A stretch of 35,368 nt of DNA from Pelargonium nanum (Eukaryota; Streptophyta; Magnoliopsida; Geraniales; Geraniaceae), in contig JAYMTF010000482.1 of the NCBI GenBank assembly GCA_036897485.1, forward strand, positions 1-35,368, in the 5' to 3' direction. Under the pieces are notes generated by a model that was not told the origin of the DNA, did not search any database, and was given only the letters and a program-made list of their open reading frames with translations. The first letter of the stretch is position 1; every line of letters begins with the position of its first letter. The position numbers and the translations under genes were made by a program. This document shows, piece by piece, positions 22,986 through 32,994 of this stretch.

Positions 22986-24467
22986 ACAAGGATCTAGGGT
23001 GTTCCTACTGCACTGTAAAGAGTTTACAATTGATGCTGCTCGTTTAAGTTATAAAAAAGCTACAGCAAGGGCACAAGTTTATTTATAGAAAGAATACTAT
23101 TTTGTAGATAGAGTTTAGGAAGGACTGGCCCCTTTGACTATGAAATAAAAACATATTCTGAAATGAGAACCTTTCCTATCTCCATTTTTGGAAGTGCCCC
23201 TAAACAAGTTTCTTTTTCAGGTTCAGTATTAGCTGTTCTTCTTATAACTATGTTATCTAATTCTCGGCAACATTATATAAGGATATACTATTATTTATTT
23301 TGTGTTACAAATCTATCACTTAAGGGAAATGCTTTGATGAAATAACAATTCAAGGAGTCTCTTTTTTTAGGTCTATAATATGAGAATGAGAGTATTACCT
23401 CTAAATTTAATACAAGAAACTCCTCTAAATTCCATAACTAGGTAAAGATTAAAACATTTCAACAAAGCCAAGCAGAGGCATATTTTGCACAAGGCACACG
23501 GGCTAAGCAAATTAAATTGTGGATAACCTTTTTTTCTACACCCAGCCGACACCTTATTTTTAAACAATAAGGGTTAGGTGTTCAAATAAATACGGTTTAT
23601 TCTAGCAATTTATACAGTCTGAAAGGGAGAAACCCTTTTCTTACTTCCTAGCGTCCTTATGAGGTAAGATCACAAAATATGAGGTTCTTGCTTGTAGTTG
23701 TTACTAACGGAGAACTTAGCTCCATCCTTTTTGTTTAGCAACAGTTGTATACTAATAAAAAATACCAATTTGGTAGAGAATTTTGAGTAATGCCTGTCAA
23801 AGGAGATTCATGCATTGACCTAGTACGTATAGCAGCTTTTAGCCTATACTGAACTTTGGAGCTGAGGGAAACTGGAGTCATAATAAAGCCTTAATTCAAG
23901 AGGTCAATTCTGCTATGTTTTAGCTTTTCACAATATAGAAAATAAAAAGGCAGGGTTCCCAAAGTAGGTCCTTTATTAATCTCTTGATTGGTAAACTCGG
24001 TTAGTAAATAAGCTTATGTTTAATTGAGACATAAAGAAATCCCTATTGGTTAGTCTATATTTTGTACACTTTCTAAATTATACTTGCATAAAAATGAAAT
24101 TCCCTAAATAAAACAAAGGTTTATTCTAAAAAGCAGCTTCTTAAATTGCAGTTCAGTAGGAAATAAATTTAGATTTATAAACTCAGTAGTTAAAATACTT
24201 TCTTTATAAAAATTCCTTGTACTGTTAGACTTAAGTAGCTTTCTCTTGACTCTATAAAAAAGTAAAGTGTTTGGCTGAAGATATTACTCGCTCTAAACCA
24301 ACTGATGGAGAATTTTATAAACAAAGAGAAGGCTAAGACTTTTTTCTATCCGAGGTAATTAAGCCCTTTCTATTTCTTAACTTTACGGAAGTAACCTTTA
24401 ACAGGGGAACTCTAATTCATTGAAGGATTTGCCGGATTTAAAATACAATTTAATACAAAGTTTCCTT
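22986..24467. other. Gene-free AT-rich stretch
   Basis: Frames of 60 codons (23163-23345, plus) and 64 codons (23373-23567, minus) show no domain. The second has six Cys but no recognised spacing. AATTCCTTGT near 24211 matches ten bases of a conserved LSU rRNA word, but it is also an ordinary copy of the dispersed motif and has no rRNA context. Confidence 0.5.
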
Positions 24468-24538
24468 AAGCGATAAGAGATTTGAACCTTTGTACGCCCC
24501 TTTTAAGAACTAGTGCTTTACCGCTTGCATATACTCCC
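24468..24538 (-). pseudogene. tRNA-like locus with exact class I layout, anticodon UAA
   Basis: On the minus strand every segment has textbook length: acceptor GGGAGTA, TA, D-arm TGC-AAGCGGTAAA-GCA (stem perfect), one base, five-seven-five anticodon arm, four-base variable loop, T-arm AAAGG-TTCAAAT-CTCTT (four of five pair), 3' strand ATCGCTT; total 71. The loop CTTAAAA gives anticodon UAA (leucine), yet the short variable loop is wrong for tRNA-Leu and the 5' half resembles tRNA-Gln. The anticodon stem TAGTT/GGGGC has only two wobble pairs. The acceptor has two Watson-Crick pairs and two wobbles. Correct spacing with failed pairing is typical of the loci in this window. Confidence 0.45.
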
Positions 24539-24997
24539 CTTTTTTACTACTAATCAAACAAACTTTCCTTTATTTTTTTATCTAAATTAAATATGTAGGG
24601 AATTCTAAAAATAGTTGTTTAAATGGCCTTACTTTGCTTAGTATATGGAGTGAATAGAAGGGTCTCTTTTTTGTTTATATAATTTAGGGAAGAGAGTACT
24701 TGAAATACCGGGTTTCCTTGTACTAAAAGGAGGACTTATTTCTAAAAAAAAAGAGATATATCTGCTAAAAATAGGTTTTATACTAGAACAGAGTGTGCTT
24801 AAGCTAGCCTTTATATTCCCTTTCTTGGACAGAAGATAAGAGCTCTATAAAAGGTATGAATAAAGGGGTACCTATTCCTTTAGAGTATTTGTCCTTATGA
24901 ATTATCGAAAAAGAGATCCAGTAAGGCTATTAGTCTTCCTTAAGAGCTTAAGTGTTGCTTTTGTTGCTTACCTTTGCTTAAGAGTTTCGGTGCTCTA
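24539..24997. other. Gene-free AT-rich stretch
   Basis: No gene recognised; dispersed-motif copies only (for example AAGAGCTCTATA near 24839). Confidence 0.5.
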
Positions 24998-25103
24998 ATT
25001 TTTATTGAGCAAATAGAAGCGCTCTGGTCTTGAAAACCGGGAGCTATTGGTTAAAGAAGTTCCTCTCAAATCAAAGTTTGGGAGTGCAGTCCTGCCCGTG
25101 TAA
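24998..25103 (+). pseudogene. tRNA-Ser(UGA)-like locus
   Basis: CTGGT-CTTGAAA-ACCGG (25024-25040) is an intact serine UGA anticodon arm: all five positions pair (one wobble), U33 is present and the two bases after UGA are A. It is the best single tRNA arm in the window and matches bacterial and organelle trnS(UGA) word for word. GAGC and GCTC upstream can form a D-stem, but the loop lacks GG. The T-arm position holds GGGAG-TGCAGTC-CTGCC, with four of five pairs but not the TTCRA loop. The variable region is about 39 bases, longer than a serine tRNA needs, and contains AGAAGTTCCTCT, a copy of the dispersed motif. The acceptor strands do not pair. It is probably a serine tRNA-derived sequence, broken or needing processing. 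Confidence 0.5.
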
Positions 25104-25299
25104 CTAGGATCCTTCATTTTGAGGAGCTCCCTTGAAATTTATAAAGGAGATTTGTCTAGTAATTTTATACGTATACTTATTGGGATTCGTGGCATAGTAA
25201 TCCTAGGTTTCTTTTGCAGTTTCCTGGGAATGAAGCAAATCTTGCTCTCGTAAGTAACCTAGTGTTCCCCTTATTCAGCTACAAAAGGATGTAGAGCTT

Positions 25300-25328
25300 C
25301 GCCTAAGCCCGAGGATCGAGTTTAGGTG
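25300..25328. ncRNA. Strong 12-position hairpin, possible structured RNA
   Basis: CGCCTAAGCCCG (25300-25311) pairs with CGAGTTTAGGTG (25317-25328) across the five-base loop AGGAT. Eleven of twelve positions pair, with two G.T and one C-A mismatch. It is the most stable local fold I found and sits in a patch richer in G+C than its surroundings (about 25291-25330). The mismatch and wobbles within a long stem look more like an evolved RNA helix than a mechanical DNA palindrome. I do not recognise it as part of rRNA, RNase P RNA or a tRNA. No T-run follows. Confidence 0.45.
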
Positions 25329-26074
25329 GTATGACTGAGTGTGTAAAATGAAACTCGCCACTTCATTTTGCATGCATTTCATTTGGTCACGGAGGCTTTA
25401 TCCCTAATAATATTTTAAGACCCAACAAGTTTTGCTTACTTTTTTGACAGTAGAAAAGCTATAAAGAGCTTGAGAAATACTGGATTAAGCCTGACTGTAA
25501 CAACAGTCTCACAAACTTAACTAGAGATAAAAAGCGTAGCATTCTATCTAAGTGATTTCGTTTTTTTTTTATTATTTAAGTCTCACACAACATAGGATAA
25601 TCTAAAGGATTATAGATAGGCTTCGGGTTTCATTTAAGTTAAACAACTAGCATGAGGCACTATATCCAAGATTCCAATATATACTATGAAAAGCAGTCCC
25701 AGTTTAAGTTTCCTTATTTTCGCAATTGTGTTTTCTTCTTTCTTCTTAGAGATCATGCGGGAGAGTTGTAAAAAGCTCTTTCTCGTCTCTGGATTGGACT
25801 ACTAAAACAGATGTGCTAGTAACGAAACTAAAAAAAAATTGAGGTATCTAACCCGGAATCCTGTATTCAACTAAAATCTTAGTAACACCTCTTTATTAGA
25901 TCTTTTTTTGTTATTGTTATGCTGTACTTGAGGTATTATTATAGGTATCCAAATAACACCTATATAATAAAACGGATATAAAACTAATGCAAGGGACCCC
26001 TTTTTTAGAAATTAAACATGCATACAAATTAAAAACGGTAAATAAGTCCGTTAGTTAAGTATAGGATATGTTAT

Positions 26075-26091
26075 ACTATATACCATATAGT
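26075..26091. repeat. AT-rich hairpin ACTATAT / ATATAGT
   Basis: A perfect seven-base stem with loop ACC. It is followed by TCCTTTT, so on the plus strand a short T-run lies downstream. Confidence 0.5.
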
Positions 26092-26637
26092 CCTTTTCGG
26101 TATTACTGGGGCTACAAGGATCCTGAGTCTAAGTAAGTTTATTCCAGAATTAGACAGCCCTCGCGATTTTAATATATGATGAGTGGTATTAAGTATTTTA
26201 GAAGCAGCTCTCCTTATATTATAAACCCCATACTCCATATTTTAGTAAACTGAAGTAAGAAAGTCGAGGTTGAAAAAGCCGGGAACATTAAAGTTTTCAT
26301 CAATTATAGAAATAGCTAAAATTACTATAATTTCTTACATATTAAGTTCTTTAACAATTTCCCTTATACATTAGGACTAAGAGTCTTTTTTACTTCACTT
26401 TTCTTAGACAAGGTAAATCCCAAACAAGGGCCTTTTTAAGTAGGTATGCCCTTATTTCCTATTCAAAAATACAGCAACAAGTTGCTTACTCTTCTGTTGT
26501 CAGTAGTTTTTAAAGAAATAGATTCTGATTATTTATTGTTTACGAAACCCTTTTCTCCGGGTTTTTTTATAGAGAGTAGGAATACTTACTGGTTTCAAAT
26601 TAGAAACATTTTTAAAATTCTTATAGTTTGTAAAACC

Positions 26638-26662
26638 ACAGGTTTAAAAGTTATAAGCCTGT
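26638..26662. repeat. Nine-base hairpin next to a T-loop-like word
   Basis: ACAGGTTTA pairs with TAAGCCTGT (eight Watson-Crick pairs and one G.T) across the seven-base loop AAAGTTA. Directly after it comes GATTCGAATC (26664-26673), a palindromic T-loop-like word. Upstream TATAGTTTGTAAAAC resembles a minimal D-arm. The stem is too long for an anticodon arm, so I do not call a tRNA. Confidence 0.45.
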
Positions 26663-27098
26663 AGATTCGAATCGTTTTATAATAGGGCTTCTCAGGTAAG
26701 TACTTTAAAGTTTAAGAGAAGTATAATTAGATATAACCATATAGATGTATTGCATCTAGGTATTACTTCACACAAAATAACTACGGGTAAATTGTCCCTT
26801 ATTTGTTACGGGGAATCCCTTGTAGTCAGGGGCCCTCATTCTTTTGAGTTCTTGTAGAGCTCCATTAGGAAGTCTCATAATAGGTCTAGTTAGGAATAAA
26901 TTCTCTTTTATCGATCGGGATCTTTAATATAGTATTATAGTATAGGTACGGCTTTCCACTTTACTAAATCATAATATGGAGGCATGCTTTTACTACTAAA
27001 ACCTTAACTTGTCTTCAAAAGAATCCTAGTTTCAGCAGTTAAGCTATTTACTGCGAATAAATATAACCATAACTTTATTCATATGATACTAGTTGATT

Positions 27099-27188
27099 GA
27101 ATTTAATAAAATCGGAACCCGTGATACAAAAGAGATTCATATATTGATTTATCAAACCAAATGCTTTAAGCCACTCAGCCATTCCTTC
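27099..27188 (-). pseudogene. trnS: Mitochondrial-type tRNA-Ser locus with altered anticodon
   Basis: On the minus strand ATGGCTGAGTGGCTTAAAGC and the following GGTTTGATAAATCAA match the D-arm and anticodon arm of mitochondrial trnS(GCU) of plants and related lineages almost base for base. GTATCACGGGTTC continues the match into the T-arm. The length is 90 bases with class II layout. The D-stem (3 of 3), anticodon stem (5 of 5) and variable-arm stem (ATAT/GTAT) pair. The anticodon loop TTGATAA carries GAU where the family has GCU, so as written it would read isoleucine codons on a serine body. The acceptor pairs at four of seven positions. The T-stem ACGGG/TTTAT depends on three G.T pairs, and the T-loop TTCCGAT lacks the conserved purine-A. 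It is the most secure identification in the window. It is likely a pseudogene, although organelle tRNA editing would have to be excluded. Confidence 0.65.
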
Positions 27189-28902
27189 AAATATGTACAA
27201 CTTATTACCATATACATTATTCCTATGTAAACGATTTATTGAACTTTGCTTATAAAGCCCTATTTCAGGAAAGAGAGGTATTAGCAAATAATACAAAAAC
27301 CCAATTATAACCTCTGGGGGACTGGTTTCAGTATCCTCGTTAAGGAGAAATACATCTTAAGTGATCCTTCCATCTTACATAATTCAGGGGTCTTCCTAAC
27401 TAAAGGAGGAGGTAAAACATCTAAGACTAAACCGCGATTTAGCATTCATTATGAAACTCTTTTTTCTTGAAAGTAAAAATAATTAAATACTTTAGCAGAA
27501 ACTCCTGAAAATATCCCGACCCTCCGTGATAACTGAAAAGGTTAGGTGTTAAACATGTGTAGCTCCTGAGATGATACTTAACAATCATAAAACAAAGAAC
27601 CGGCAAATGTAGAAGATTGTGGCTTGAATTCTCAAAAACAACTTTCTCGACTTGAGTACACCTTTCTGTAGCTGGGTCCCCTAAAAGAAGCTTAAGGTAT
27701 ATTCAGATGTTAACTTCCGCTATTAGAGTTGTATTCAGTTTTTAGTTTCCTGATACAAGGGAGAGATCCTTTCATTGAAAGTCGTATAAAATATTAGTTA
27801 TTCTAGCTTTTAGGGATATCTAAAACAGGACCTTGAAGGGGTTTCCATAAAAACTTTTAATTAATTGACTATAAGCTTATCGCTTACTACTAAAACTTGG
27901 TAGTAAATACTGTACTGACACTAATTTCTCGTAGCATCTTTATAGAAGTCTGCCCAGATATTGACAAAACCTTGTGATAAAGAGCTCTACAAGCATCCCC
28001 GAGGTCTCCTTTTGTATAATGAAATTTCTGACAGCGTACTAAAAAAACTTCTTTGGAGCTAGCAATATAGAGAGGACAGAACCTTAAAAGTATATGGGTA
28101 AGTGTTTTACCTGACTGCAGCATAGCGTAGAGTTTTGTAGGAAGTATTACAGATAGAACAAGAATACCTTATAGCCAAGAAAAGGAAAAAACTTTCACTG
28201 GACTTCATTTACTAGAACTGGATCTGGAAGAAAACTACCTTATACTTCTATCATAGGAAACCGAGGAACAGGTAACTCTTTGATATAGCCTGGAGCTCAT
28301 AATTACTTTACTTACTTTCTTAATCAGTACTTAAACTTATATATATAATTTTTGAGTCCTATTTATTATGAGGGCTCTGTATCCCACACACCTATTAGGA
28401 ATTCCTTGCTATAGCTAACCAAGGACCTTGTTCAACTTCGAAATTACCCTCCTCTATTCTTTACAACGAGATTCCTATTATCCTATTACCCTGTTAACAA
28501 AAGTATTTGGCTGGCTTTTATTCTATAGGAGCCCTTAAAGTAAAGGCTAAGGTGCAAAATAAGAGTATCAACTCAGCGAGCTCTTTTTAATCATTAGAAA
28601 TAAAACTTACGTTATAAACTCTCAAATCTTTATCTTTAAGCCTTAGGAAAAGGGGCACCCCTATTAAAAAACTAAATTGACAACAACAGACATTATCATG
28701 AGCTATGAAAAACCTCTAAAATTTAGTACCGAAGTATAGGAGTTTTTCTTATTATAAATACCCCGATTATAAAATTATAATAAAAGGGAATAACAAATAT
28801 AGTTAGAGAAAAGCCTAAATTAATATAAATTCTTTGTTTTAAGGGGCCCTCCTGCATTAAGGGTTTTAGCTTGGTACTCTTTCTGTTAGACTTTAGTTAT
28901 AT

Positions 28903-28914
28903 AAGGAGCTCCTT
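28903..28914. repeat. Perfect 12-bp palindrome AAGGAGCTCCTT
   Basis: A perfect copy of the dispersed motif with AGCT at its centre instead of AATT. It is followed by a short T-run on the plus strand. Confidence 0.7.
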
Positions 28915-29222
28915 TTTGTATATAATAAACCACTTCCTACAAATTTTTTAGACTTCCAAATGATCTATTCAACGCATCAATACAAAAGCTATTAGAATTT
29001 ATAGGGTCATTACAAGTTTCAGAATTTAGCCAGGACCCCGATTTCTTCTGGGGTTCTTCTTTTTCTATGAGAAAACTCAAAAACCTTCAGCTCCGTATCT
29101 TACCTAATAGAAAAAAGTTGTAGTACAGTATAGAGGGCAAAACCCTCCGACCTTTTCAACATTGTAGTAATAAAATGATAAACTATTTTCTAGAGCGAGA
29201 CTCTTTATGATTTGAATAGTGT

Positions 29223-29238
29223 TTTGGTCCTCACCAAA
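29223..29238. repeat. Hairpin TTTGGT / ACCAAA
   Basis: A perfect six-base stem with the four-base loop CCTC. The word CTTGGGTTTAAAT follows about 15 bases later and looks faintly like a T-arm, but no tRNA can be drawn. Confidence 0.4.
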
Positions 29239-29370
29239 CCTAGAAGAAAACCTTGGGTTTAAATATTTCTCCTTAACTTAAAAATAGGATTCCCCGACTT
29301 TCGCGCTGCCCTAGAAAACAAGATTTTTTCGAAAGAAAAGAATGCTTAGGAAAAAGGTAGGCATTTCTAT

Positions 29371-29388
29371 GGGTGTTAACACCCTTTT
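29371..29388 (+). terminator. Palindrome GGGTGTTAACACCC followed by TTTT
   Basis: A perfect 14-base palindrome (29371-29384) folds as a five-base stem GGGTG/CACCC with loop TTAA and runs into four T on the plus strand. It is a short terminator-like form. No gene lies upstream, so a role is only a possibility. Confidence 0.35.
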
Positions 29389-30204
29389 ATCTTAAGTAAT
29401 ATCGCCGCCTTCGAACTCTACAAAAACGGTTCACAGTATACTTGCACTCAATAGGAATCCATACGCTTTTGGGGTACTCTAGAATCATTACTTGTAGCGA
29501 TTCCTCAGAACAAGTAGAAGATCCTCAAGATATAGAATTGAAAGAAGATCTTCGCTTCAGCTAGTTAAGTCGCAAGGTCAACAAACTATAGTGTAACCGA
29601 AGGAAAAAAGGCAATTAAGAGCAGATCCCGAAATGAGCCAAATTAAAGGATCAAGATTACGTACTTTGACCTTTTGAGAACGAGCATTTTTATGGCCTTT
29701 CATAAATAATAACTAAGCGGCGCTTTTCTTACAAGACGGATCCTTTAAAAGTTAAAGTTTATTTTTAAACGAACGCAAGACTCATATCGGGTCCCAGCAA
29801 CTACACTGGAGTATAAACCTTTTTGGGGTCTTTCCTATAAAATAAATAGAACTCAAATTGCTTATAGTATAAGGGATCTCTCATAGCTTTTTACTCTTAC
29901 TATATCTGGGATAGTAAAGCTAATTACTTAGAAAGAAAATCTACTAATGGTAAAATGATATCTTTAAGACGAGATGTACTTAATATTAAGAAAAATTCAA
30001 CTTTCATGGCTTTCTTTTTGCTGTAGGCTAAAGTGGTAACAGATATTAATAAACCGTGCAGAAGTTTGAAGCCTTTAACCCCACCATTGAGAAACTCATA
30101 TTGTATTGTAATATGTTAACTTTACTGATGTAAAGAGGTTCCTTTTAAATATTTTAAATGAAAATATCTCCGATTTAGATTTTCAAAGAAGACCGAGGAG
30201 TACC

Positions 30205-30238
30205 CCTGACTTTACTTTTTGTTTAGGATAAAGTCAGG
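30205..30238. repeat. Perfect 10-bp hairpin
   Basis: CCTGACTTTA (30205-30214) pairs perfectly with TAAAGTCAGG (30229-30238) across a 14-base loop. It is the longest perfect stem with a loop in the right half of the window. No T-run follows, which argues against a simple terminator. Confidence 0.65.
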
Positions 30239-31196
30239 AGTTACTATACCCTAAAATGTCTCCAGTATAAGAATACATACTATCCGGATCGTATAGGAGC
30301 TTGTAAAAAAGAAAACCTCGGGGGTTGCATCAAAACAATGTCTGGTAACTTGGTCTTCAAAAGAATGATTAGATAAGGATAAATTTAGGAAAAAGGTCCC
30401 TATACGATACTAGAGAAAAAGGGGCATCAGGACATTAGCAACAACAGAGCTGCTTTAGGTTATGCTCGGGTTATCGCCCTAGATTTTGCACGATCTAGTA
30501 TAAATTTACTAATGTTTTAATATTCAGCAGTCCTAAAAACGTCCTTATCATAACAAATTATACAACAAAGCATTCCTGCCCTAAGTATAAGGAGAACCCT
30601 ATCTGAAATAGAAAATTTTCGATTTCCTTGACTTTTTAGATAGTAGCTCGTCTGCTTGAATAAAAAGAATTTAATCACACTCTATCGCTTTGATCCGAAA
30701 AATCTCTACACCTATAACAAGAGTTAAGGTAGCTACTTTTACCATAGGGGTATCCTATTAAAAAAATCCTTTGAAAACAAGAACTAGGGTAGGAAGTAAT
30801 TTGCAACTTCTTTGGACTCAGGCCTGATAAATAAGGGATACTAGGGATAGGTATAGATCTCTTATTCTTTAATATGTAATTGTTTAGCTAAAGTAAAATA
30901 TATAAGGGGTTTTTAAAGCTGTATTGCATTCAGAGAGCTTGTCTATAAAAAAGCATTGGATTATGCTTCAAACAAGCTTTTTTGAATTAAGTCGCAGGTA
31001 CTGAAAAAAGTAGGTTCCTCTAATCTTAAATCTTACTTCTTAGTTCTATTTCTAATACCTATAAAAAAGAAAGGAATTGCCTTTACTAAGTAAAAGAGGT
31101 TTAACTAAAAGAAAAATCTCACTAAATAGAGAAGGATACAGTATGGTCAAGGTATACTAACATATTAAAAAAATATAGACAAAAGCTGCTCAGGTT

Positions 31197-31208
31197 CCAG
31201 ACGTCTGG
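31197..31208. repeat. G+C-rich palindrome CCAGACGTCTGG
   Basis: A perfect 12-base palindrome with eight G or C in otherwise AT-rich DNA. With no spacer, it is a possible cruciform or dimeric protein site, though no partner is evident. Confidence 0.6.
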
Positions 31209-32248
31209 GTGTTTAAAATAAAATCAACTTGTTTTAGTGCGTCCCTTTTCGGATTTTTAAAGAGTTATTAAAAGGTTTTATGTAGACCAAATGCAAAGCT
31301 TTTGAACTTCTTTATTATTTATAAGTTAGATGCTGTATTGTATAACTTCTCCTACCTATTTGATTCCCCTAGCATCAGTAGACTTTTTCAATAAGTAATT
31401 TGTTATAAGAGAAACCTTGGCATAGATAATTATCCTACAATTGACAGGTATTAAAGTCCTGGTAAAGATATTTGTTTAGAAGAAAATAATTGAGATAAAC
31501 GTCAAGAATAAGGATTCTTATCACTTAATTTGATTTTCGATGGATTCATTTATTTTAGCTAGTAACAAGAGGGTCCCTTCCGTTTTACCTTAACAGAAAA
31601 CTCTGGGTTTAGTGTTGTTTTATTTTAGTATTGTGTACTAATGACTTTGTTACGCTGTCTTATCAAATAAGGATACTCCTTATTTACTAGAGTGCTTTTC
31701 TATTAGAAGAGTCCTTGTGGCAAGGGTTTTAATGGGATCAATTCAGGAGATACCCTTTTTTAAACAGTTTCCGTAATATAAATAACTGAGGCCAATTGTA
31801 CACATTTTATTAAATCAGAATTCAAGGCTTGTGCCCCTAGATATACAAAAATTTTTACTTTACAGGTTTAACAAGTTATAGATAAATTCCAGTTAGCTAG
31901 CGAGAGTCACTCTTGTGTTTTTTAGAACAATTGGTTAGTTGGTTTATCGAAATAGGGAACTTTCCAAAGCATCGTATAGATAGGGGATACCTTTTAAAGA
32001 ATTCTAAAAAAGATTGCTTCTGTGTAATCGAGTCCTATGGAACCCTTGTAAATACTTATATAAATATTGTATCTTAGATAGGATAGGGGAAGGACTTCAT
32101 TTAGTGGTTCTAGCTATTGAGTAAGATATGTTTCCTTGTTTATAAAAGCTTTACTTTTTTTAACAATAGGCTTCTAAGTAACTCGTAATAGCGCTCTTAA
32201 CTCTTGGTAGTATTAGTTTAGTTATCTACTAGAGCAATTACGCCAGCC

Positions 32249-32272
32249 TTTTACTCGAACTAATGAGTAAAA
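32249..32272. repeat. Hairpin TTTTACTC / GAGTAAAA
   Basis: A perfect eight-base stem across the eight-base loop GAACTAAT, in gene-free DNA. Confidence 0.55.
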
Positions 32273-32968
32273 CCAATATACAAAATTACTTTAGTAACAC
32301 CCTTTGTCTAAACTTGTAAGTAAAATTTAATGCGGTATCTCTCTTTGAAATATTTGTAGTTTAAGTTGGGCGCAAATCTCCATCATAGGTTCAAGTTAAG
32401 TAGTTTAGCTCTTTTCTAAAAAGGGTTTCAAGTACTAAATTTATTTATGTAGAGCTATCTTATTAATGTATTAAAACTAAGGATGATGCTACACTATAAA
32501 TGAGGACAATCTCTAGGTACTTCAGGTGCGCCGGGAAACCTATTAATAAACTAAAGATTTTATCTATACTATAAGCTAAGCTCTTACCTTTTATAGAAAG
32601 AGCTACATAATATTCTCGAAATAAGTAGGATATCCATAGATGTTATACTTTTTTTGCTAATGAAATTTAAATAAAGGAAAGTAACTTAGTTCCCCAAGAG
32701 GGTACCTTCAAACAAGACACAGCAAAAGAAAGCCTTCATTCTTAGTCTTTTCTTTCCGAGGAATTACTTTTAATTGGGGTCAGATAACCAAAAGAACTCT
32801 TATAATTCTAGACTATAAGTTAGATTCTTGGGGTTTTCTCTTTCATCAGGGGGAACATATAACCCCGGTTGGAATATTATACTATAATGCTCGTATTTTA
32901 GAGATTTAGGAGGTCTTATCAAAGTAGATATAAGTTCTAACCATAGAGTATTGTTCTTAATTCTTAAC

Positions 32969-32994
32969 AAAGCTTCCTAAAAAAAAAAAGCTTT
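32969..32994. repeat. Hairpin AAAGCTT / AAGCTTT around an A-run
   Basis: A seven-base stem whose loop and 3' arm include a run of about eleven A. It reads as a terminator-like T-run only on the minus strand, where the run lies inside the loop, so termination is unlikely. Confidence 0.4.

Larger units (their letters stand above)
25104..27098. other. Gene-free stretch with the strongest hairpins
   Basis: No protein or RNA gene recognised. The 72-codon frame at 26446-26664 (plus) is unremarkable; its end overlaps a nine-base hairpin. The stretch contains structures at 25300-25328, 26075-26091 and 26638-26662, a ten-T run at 25561-25570 and dispersed-motif copies. Confidence 0.5.

Noticed and set aside
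24205-24225. AATTCCTTGT, part of a conserved large-subunit rRNA word
   Set aside because: It is an ordinary copy of the dispersed motif and lacks any rRNA context.
29500-29515. Minus-strand GGAATCGCTA, a conserved small-subunit rRNA word
   Set aside because: It lies on the opposite strand from the other rRNA-like string at 29568 and the following sequence diverges. The two cannot belong to one rRNA, so at least one is chance.
30014-30080. GTAGGCTAAAGTGGTAACAG followed by AGTTTGAAGCC, tRNA-like
   Set aside because: The T-loop lacks TTC, and neither anticodon nor acceptor stem forms.
32355-32395. GTAGTTTAAGTTGGG ... CTCCATC ... AGGTTCAAG, a tRNA-like order of words
   Set aside because: Spacing between the D-like and T-like words is too short and no stem pairs.
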